From: Rhizophagus irregularis
Lineage: Eukaryota > Glomeromycota > Glomeromycetes > Glomerales > Glomeraceae
DNA length: 64,000 nt
NCBI RefSeq assembly: GCF_026210795.1
Contig: NC_089445.1
Span: 2,728,001-2,792,000, forward strand
Reading direction: 5' to 3'
Part shown: one piece after another, positions 59,380 through 64,000 of the stretch
Layout: each line of letters opens with the position of its first letter
Position numbering within the stretch: position 1 is the stretch's first letter
Translations under genes and position numbers: made by a program
The notes under the pieces: model-generated
Database searches by the model: none
What the model was told of the DNA's origin: nothing
What the model saw: only the letters and a program-made list of their open reading frames with translations

Positions 59380-59990
59380 ACTGTTTAATTTTTAAGTTCA
59401 AAGTCCGATTGATAATACTAAATTCAAAACTCAATTATAAATCATTTTTATAAATTATAATTTAAAAATTAAACAGTATTAAGGAAAATTCTCATGAATT
59501 TTTCTTAATACTACTTAATTCTAATTTAACTAATTTAGTATTAAGGTTTTAATTTAAAAATTAAGCAGTATCAAGGAAAATTCTTGCGAATTTTTCTTAA
59601 TACTGCTTAATTCTAATTTAACTAATTTAGTATTAAGGTTTTAATTTAAAAATTAAGCAGTATCAAGGAAAATTCTTGCGAATTTTTCTTAATACTGCTT
59701 AATTCTAATTTAACTAATTTAGTATTAAGGCTTTAATTTAAAAATTAAGCAGTATCAAGGAAAATTCTTGCGAATTTTTCTTAATACTGCTTAATTCTAA
59801 TTTAACTAATTTAGTATTAAGGCTTTAATTTAAAAATTAAGCAGTATCAAGGAAAATTCTTGCGAATTTTTCTTAATACTGCTTATTGTGCTTAATTCTA
59901 ATTTAACTAATTTAGTATTAAAGCTTTAATTTAAAAATTAAGCAGTATCAAGGAAAATTCTTGCGAATTTTTCTTAATACTGCTTATATC
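59380..59990. repeat. 92-bp palindromic tandem array (left block)
   Basis: About six units contain AAGCAGTATCAAGGAAAATT, TTGCGAATTTTTCTTAATAC and TGCTTAATTC..TTAGTATTAAGG. Units start at 59551, 59643, 59735 and 59827, then one with a 10-bp insertion. Each unit can fold into a long hairpin. Three more units lie at 61080-61345. Confidence 0.9.
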
Positions 59991-61079
59991 TGCCAATTCG
60001 TGAAATTAGCCAAACATAAAGATTTGCACATTTTAACAAGAATTATGTTTCACAAGCTTAAATTGTATGTGTTACATAATCAGATGATCTAAATCTATCA
60101 AAAAATAAAAAAAAATTTTTTAACGTTTATTCAAAAATAACAATGGCAACTACTTTCTTTTTCAATTACTTTTCAATCACTTTTCAATCAGATTTTTGTT
60201 AGGTGACTTAGAAAAGTTTATAGGCATATATAGCAGGTTTTTTTTAATCAGTAAGTAAGAAAACAAATATTAATAATTTTTATTAATTAGAAAAATCTTT
60301 TTTCATTTATTTTTAACCTTATTCCCTTCTTTTTTTAGTAAAAATATATACAAAATAAAAATGTGAGTTATGATTTAGAGTTTTTGAGATGTTTTTTTTT
60401 GTTTTTTACTATACTAATTTTATTCTACTTGTTAATTACTTTTTAAAATTGATTTTATTAATTTATTCAATTTAAAACAGAAATGGCAAATAAAAACTTG
60501 TTAAGTAAAGTAAAAAGAGCCTAATAATACCTGTAAAGATCATCTTTTGGTAAGAATTATAATTTTAAAAATTTTTGTGTCAGAGTTTTATTCAATTAAC
60601 AAAATCGTTAATATCTCAGCGTACATGTATGCTAAACACATATATTTATATTCATATGAAAGCCCAGAATCTACTCTACCTGAACAAAAAATGATTATTC
60701 AAATCGAATTACTAGATGTGAAGATATTAACGATCAAAGCCAAAGGTTAAAAATAAATATATTGAACGTAATTATTCAGCAACTTGTGATCCAATTCATG
60801 TGATATTTGGTTTATGGATAGCTCTTGATTACCTCTTTCTAATGAATATAAATTCATTCGTCTAGCACACATACACGTTAAGTTATTCAATATTTTGTCA
60901 TGACAATTATATTTAAATTTTTTAATTTTAATGATATTAAAAAAATCGAAAAATAATATAATCAAATCAATTTTATTTATATCAGCGGTGTGAATCTATC
61001 ATTTTCATGTAAATTGTATTAGCATTTTCTTAATAAAGTTAGTTTTTTGAATATAGAAACTTAATTCCATAAATCAGTC

Positions 61080-61345
61080 CATATGTTAATTCTAATTTAA
61101 CTAATTTAGTAGTATTAAGCGCTTTAATTTAAAAATTAAGCAGTATCAAGGAAAATTCTTGCGAATTTTTCTTAATACTGCTTAATTCTAATTTAACTAA
61201 TTTAATATTAAAGCTTTAATTTAAAAATTAAGCAGTATCAAAGAAAATTCTCACAAATTTTTCTTAATTCTAATTTAGCTAATTTAGTATTAAGGCTTTA
61301 ATTTAAAAATTAAGCAGTATTAAGAAAAATTTTTACAAATTTTCT
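61080..61345. repeat. 92-bp palindromic tandem array (right block)
   Basis: Three diverged units of the same repeat lie in the same orientation as the left block, separated from it by about 1.1 kb that includes a loose hairpin module (60595-60735). Confidence 0.85.
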
Positions 61346-63211
61346 TATTAAAAAAAAGAACTTTTAAATTACTAATTAAACTTTAAAAACAATCTGTATG
61401 ATTTAAATTTTAAAAAAAATACTTCTGCTTTTTAATTTTCGCATTTCTATATTTAACCAATTAAAATTCAGCTGATCGCCGATCACATGCATTAATAACA
61501 CGTTATTGTTTATTTTTTGTTTATTTTTTCAAAAATATTCTTTTCTTTTCTTTTTTTTAGAAAAAAAAAGACAATAAAAATGAATACCAAAATTATTTTA
61601 ACATATAATAATAAAAATTAAATAAAAAACTTATTTTGATAATATATAATATATATATTTGTACCAAACTACTAATTATACAAAAAGTGATATGCACGTA
61701 TATCAATTAACAATTACTTTCACTAATATCTCTCTGGAATTGTAATGGCGAATTTTAACAATATTAATTAAACAACTATATGTACACCATTTTATGTTTT
61801 TATTTTTATATTAATATTATATGTTAACATATATTAATTATATTTTTTTTTTACTTTTATGTATTTTATTTAATTTTTTTAATATATTACTAACATTACT
61901 ACTATCGTTTTATTACTTTTTTATATCTAACTAATATATTAATAATATTACTAACTTTTTATTATTTCTTTTTTATATTTAAAATAATGATAATATTACT
62001 AATTAAATTTCTTTTTTTTACTAACCTTTTATTATTCCTTTTTTATATTTAAAATAATGATAATATTACTAATTAAATTTCTTTTTTTTTGTTTATATTT
62101 TGCTAATATTATTTTTTTTACAAATAGTATATTATTTTATACTAGTTTTTTATTTATATTATTTATAAAAAAATATTTGTATATTTAATATTATTTAATA
62201 AAAATTTTATTGATTATAAATGCATTTTAAATTCTGTTTGCAAATATAAAATATACGATTTAATTGAATAATATATACTATTTATCAGTACAAAATATGC
62301 AGTTTAAACTGGAAAAAAGTACTGTTTATCAGTATAAAATATACGGTTTATCCTGGAAAAGTATACTGTTCGCAATATAAAATATAAAACAATATACTGT
62401 TTATTGGTATAAAACATACGGTTTTTCTACTGTTTACAAGTATAAAACATACGGGTGAAACTGGAAAAATATACTGTATGCAAACCGTATATATGATACG
62501 GTGTGCAGAATACCGAATATATACAGTATGTGAAAATACTGTAATTATACGGTAATAATACTATAAAGATACTGTTCGCAAAATACGAAAATACAGTATA
62601 CTAACCGTATATATATTTTTTATAGGGCAGTCTTTTACGCTTAGTACCTTTTATTCAGTTGTAATTATATTAAATTATTATAGATAATGTAAAGAAAAAT
62701 TATTACACTTACTCAACGTTTCAGGTAATGATGATGTGATCACTGCAGGGGATTTGCTTAATAATCTGGATGCAAATGATGCTGATGATGCTGAAGTCCT
62801 TGCAGGTTGTTGTTGAGGTGACTTGTTAAATGATTGATGTAAAGTCTCTTCGTCAGCAATTATTTGTACATAGGGAGTTAAATTTGAATTTGAAGGAGTG
62901 ACGTGACGCTTGTTTTTCGTTAATGATGGCGTAAGAATTTGAGTAGTAGACACAATGTTCTTATTTTGTTTAGCTTTATTTGAAATTTTCTTCATTTGTT
63001 CCTTTTGTGTAAAATATACTAATAAATTATATACGCCTAAAAATTTATTAAAATTGTTAATGACTTATAAATAAATTACCGTAGAGCTTCTTTGATCAGG
63101 AATAGGAGTTGAAGTAGTATCTTTTGCCATCATGTCTCTAAGTGATAAAGAGGGTGGGGCAGATTGGGCAGTTATATTGTTACCTTTTCTTTTTCTGCGC
63201 TTAGAAGACAT

Positions 63212-63548
63212 TGAATTAATATGAAAAGTATAAAGGAAAACAAACAATTAGTACGAAAAAAAAGAAAAAAAAATAGCTAAATATTTATGTTATTTATACT
63301 TTTTTTAGCTTTCATACCCATAAACTTTATACTTTTTAAGGAATTAATAGTATAATTTGTTTAAATGGATAAATTGACAGTACATAATTATTACACATTA
63401 AATTAAATGCCAAATACTGATATAATACTGATAAAAAAGTACTGTTAACTCGTCAAGCATACTAATTAATATAAATAATATATAAATAATTAGCTATCAA
63501 TAACATTTACACCAAAAAAAATATTATTGAATATTTTACTATTTGAAT
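63212..63548. promoter_or_regulatory. Divergent intergenic region between two genes
   Basis: The 337 bp separate the starts of the minus-strand basic protein gene and the plus-strand zinc-finger gene. It is AT-rich, and I can name no specific promoter element. The divergent layout suggests shared upstream sequence. Confidence 0.35.
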
Positions 63549-64000
63549 ATGTTTACCTGCCTGTATCAACATTGTGGTGTAACTTTTTCACGTCATGCTA
63601 CTCTTTGTGAGCATACAAAATCACATAAAGGCCAGGCTTATTGGGAAATATTAACTGACACCTCAAGCAATTTTAACAATCTTAGAGAAAATAATATCAC
63701 GGTAATTATATAACTTACGCCAATTGCTTTTTTTATATTGTAGATTATCATCGTAATAATCAGTGTAATTATTTGTGCGACACTAGGATCAATTTAATTT
63801 TATTGAATTTGAACAAGATGTAAATAACGAAAGTGATGAACAGATTGAAAATAACGATAATGAAGAACAAGGTGATAGTGATGAACAAGTTGAAAATAGC
63901 GATAGTGATAATAATGTAAATGATAATGATAACAGTTTTATGATGATGAGCCAATTGAAGGAGATATTAACGAACGAGTTGAACATATTCATAATTATAG
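63549..64000 (+). pseudogene. C2H2-finger, acidic protein; 3' end outside window, possible frameshift
   Basis: Exon 1 (63549-63701) encodes MFTCLYQHCGVTFSRH..., a C2H2 finger with C-x4-C-x12-H-x3-H spacing (Cys4, Cys9, His22, His26). A donor GTAATT and an acceptor (ACTAG ending at 63786) remove 85 nt. Exon 2 starts DQFNFIEFEQD and is highly acidic (Asp/Glu/Asn/Ser). Around 63938 (AGTTTTATGATG) the best-looking frame changes from ..NDNDNSF to YDDEPIEGDINERVEHIHNY, suggesting one missing base. An N-terminal finger followed by an acidic stretch is seen in several fungal transposase families (KDZ/Plavaka-like), but nothing here proves that. Confidence 0.5.

Larger units (their letters stand above)
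57180..62627. mobile_element. 5.4-kb satellite-carrying TIR element with CAG duplication
   Basis: Inverted ends CCCTATAAAAAATATGTATA and CCCTATAAAAAATATATATA continue for tens of bases with CGGTAT..ATACTGTAT words. CAG is duplicated at 57177-57179 and 62628-62630. Dense ATACGGTATAC/ATACTGT subterminal repeats fill about 57190-57490 and 62270-62600. The interior has no transposase frame. It has a nested element with a 186-bp array and 92-bp palindromic arrays. A 3-bp duplication fits CACTA-like, Zator or Academ types; the ends alone do not decide. Confidence 0.8.
56558..63211 (-). pseudogene. Unidentified basic protein gene split by a 5.4-kb element
   Basis: Exon 1 (63211-63080) starts MSSKRRKRKGNN. 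Exon 2 (63001-62713) is Lys/Ser/Gln-rich. A donor GTAAGT at 62712 follows, then the element 57180-62627. Beyond it, coding-like sequence resumes: a stretch with LEEFDDSLA before 57176, then an exon ending at 56817 (HELLQKILSS...KDTKNMWWN) preceded by an in-frame TAA at 56993-56991. A last exon (56740-56558) contains MTKACHRLFQVNK and EWIKLWNAVH, with TAA at 56560-56558. Frames around the insertion cannot be joined cleanly, so I cannot say whether the element hit an exon or an intron. No known domain. The basic N-terminus and coiled region suggest a nuclear protein. A divergent gene starts at 63549. Confidence 0.5.

Noticed and set aside
59380-59990. CRISPR-like array
   Set aside because: Repeat units abut without unique spacers and are long palindromes in eukaryotic DNA.
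62628-62712. Definite claim that the 5.4-kb element lies in an exon
   Set aside because: An exon reading LEEFDDSLA can be drawn after excision, but its phase does not fit the upstream donor, so intron insertion is also possible.

Overview
This is eukaryotic DNA, very AT-rich, and almost entirely made of nested transposable elements, satellite-like arrays and small inverted-repeat elements. Short GT..AG introns of about 60-105 nt, TACTAAC-like branch points, TPRT-type target duplications, pogo/Tigger elements and recurring C2H2-finger genes suggest a fungus. My best guess is an arbuscular mycorrhizal fungus (Glomeromycotina, Rhizophagus-like). That assignment is an inference from gene style and composition. 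No tRNA, rRNA or CRISPR is visible.

Layout. 1-167 is the 5' part of a broken minus-strand gene. 168-8840 is mostly gene-free. 8.8-16.4 kb is a nest: LINE remnants flank a pair of inverted ends (9.25 and 16.37 kb) that enclose a Harbinger-type MITE, a CGGTC-repeat element, a pogo/Tigger transposon with a frameshifted transposase, and a tandem array of intron-like/micro-exon cassettes. 16.5-20.1 kb holds two convergent genes. The plus-strand gene shows the RAG1/Transib/CMC-type catalytic layout; the minus-strand gene encodes a C2H2-finger protein. Each carries one visible lesion. 20-35.5 kb is a chain of inverted-repeat elements, fold-backs and pogo-type non-autonomous elements. 35.5-37.7 kb is an ORF1-only LINE with a 17-bp target duplication. 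38-45 kb holds more MITEs, hairpin modules, a second micro-exon array and a truncated retroposon tail. 46.04-47.70 kb is the only gene that looks intact, a five-exon C2H2/coiled-coil nuclear protein. 47.7-55.9 kb is AT-rich filler with MITEs. 55.9-63.2 kb is a decaying minus-strand gene or gene pair, split by a 5.4-kb element (CCCTATAAA ends, CAG duplication) full of tandem palindromic arrays. From 63.55 kb a divergent C2H2-finger gene runs off the window.

The main biological candidate is the 16.5-20.1 kb unit, a RAG1-like DDE transposase facing a zinc-finger partner gene. The second is the set of repeated cassettes that each carry a donor-like site, branch-point-like site, pyrimidine tract and AG around exons of only 25-60 nt. 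The third is sequence modules (a 172/186-bp satellite, a loop-conserved hairpin and a 29-nt hairpin) that recur inside unrelated elements.
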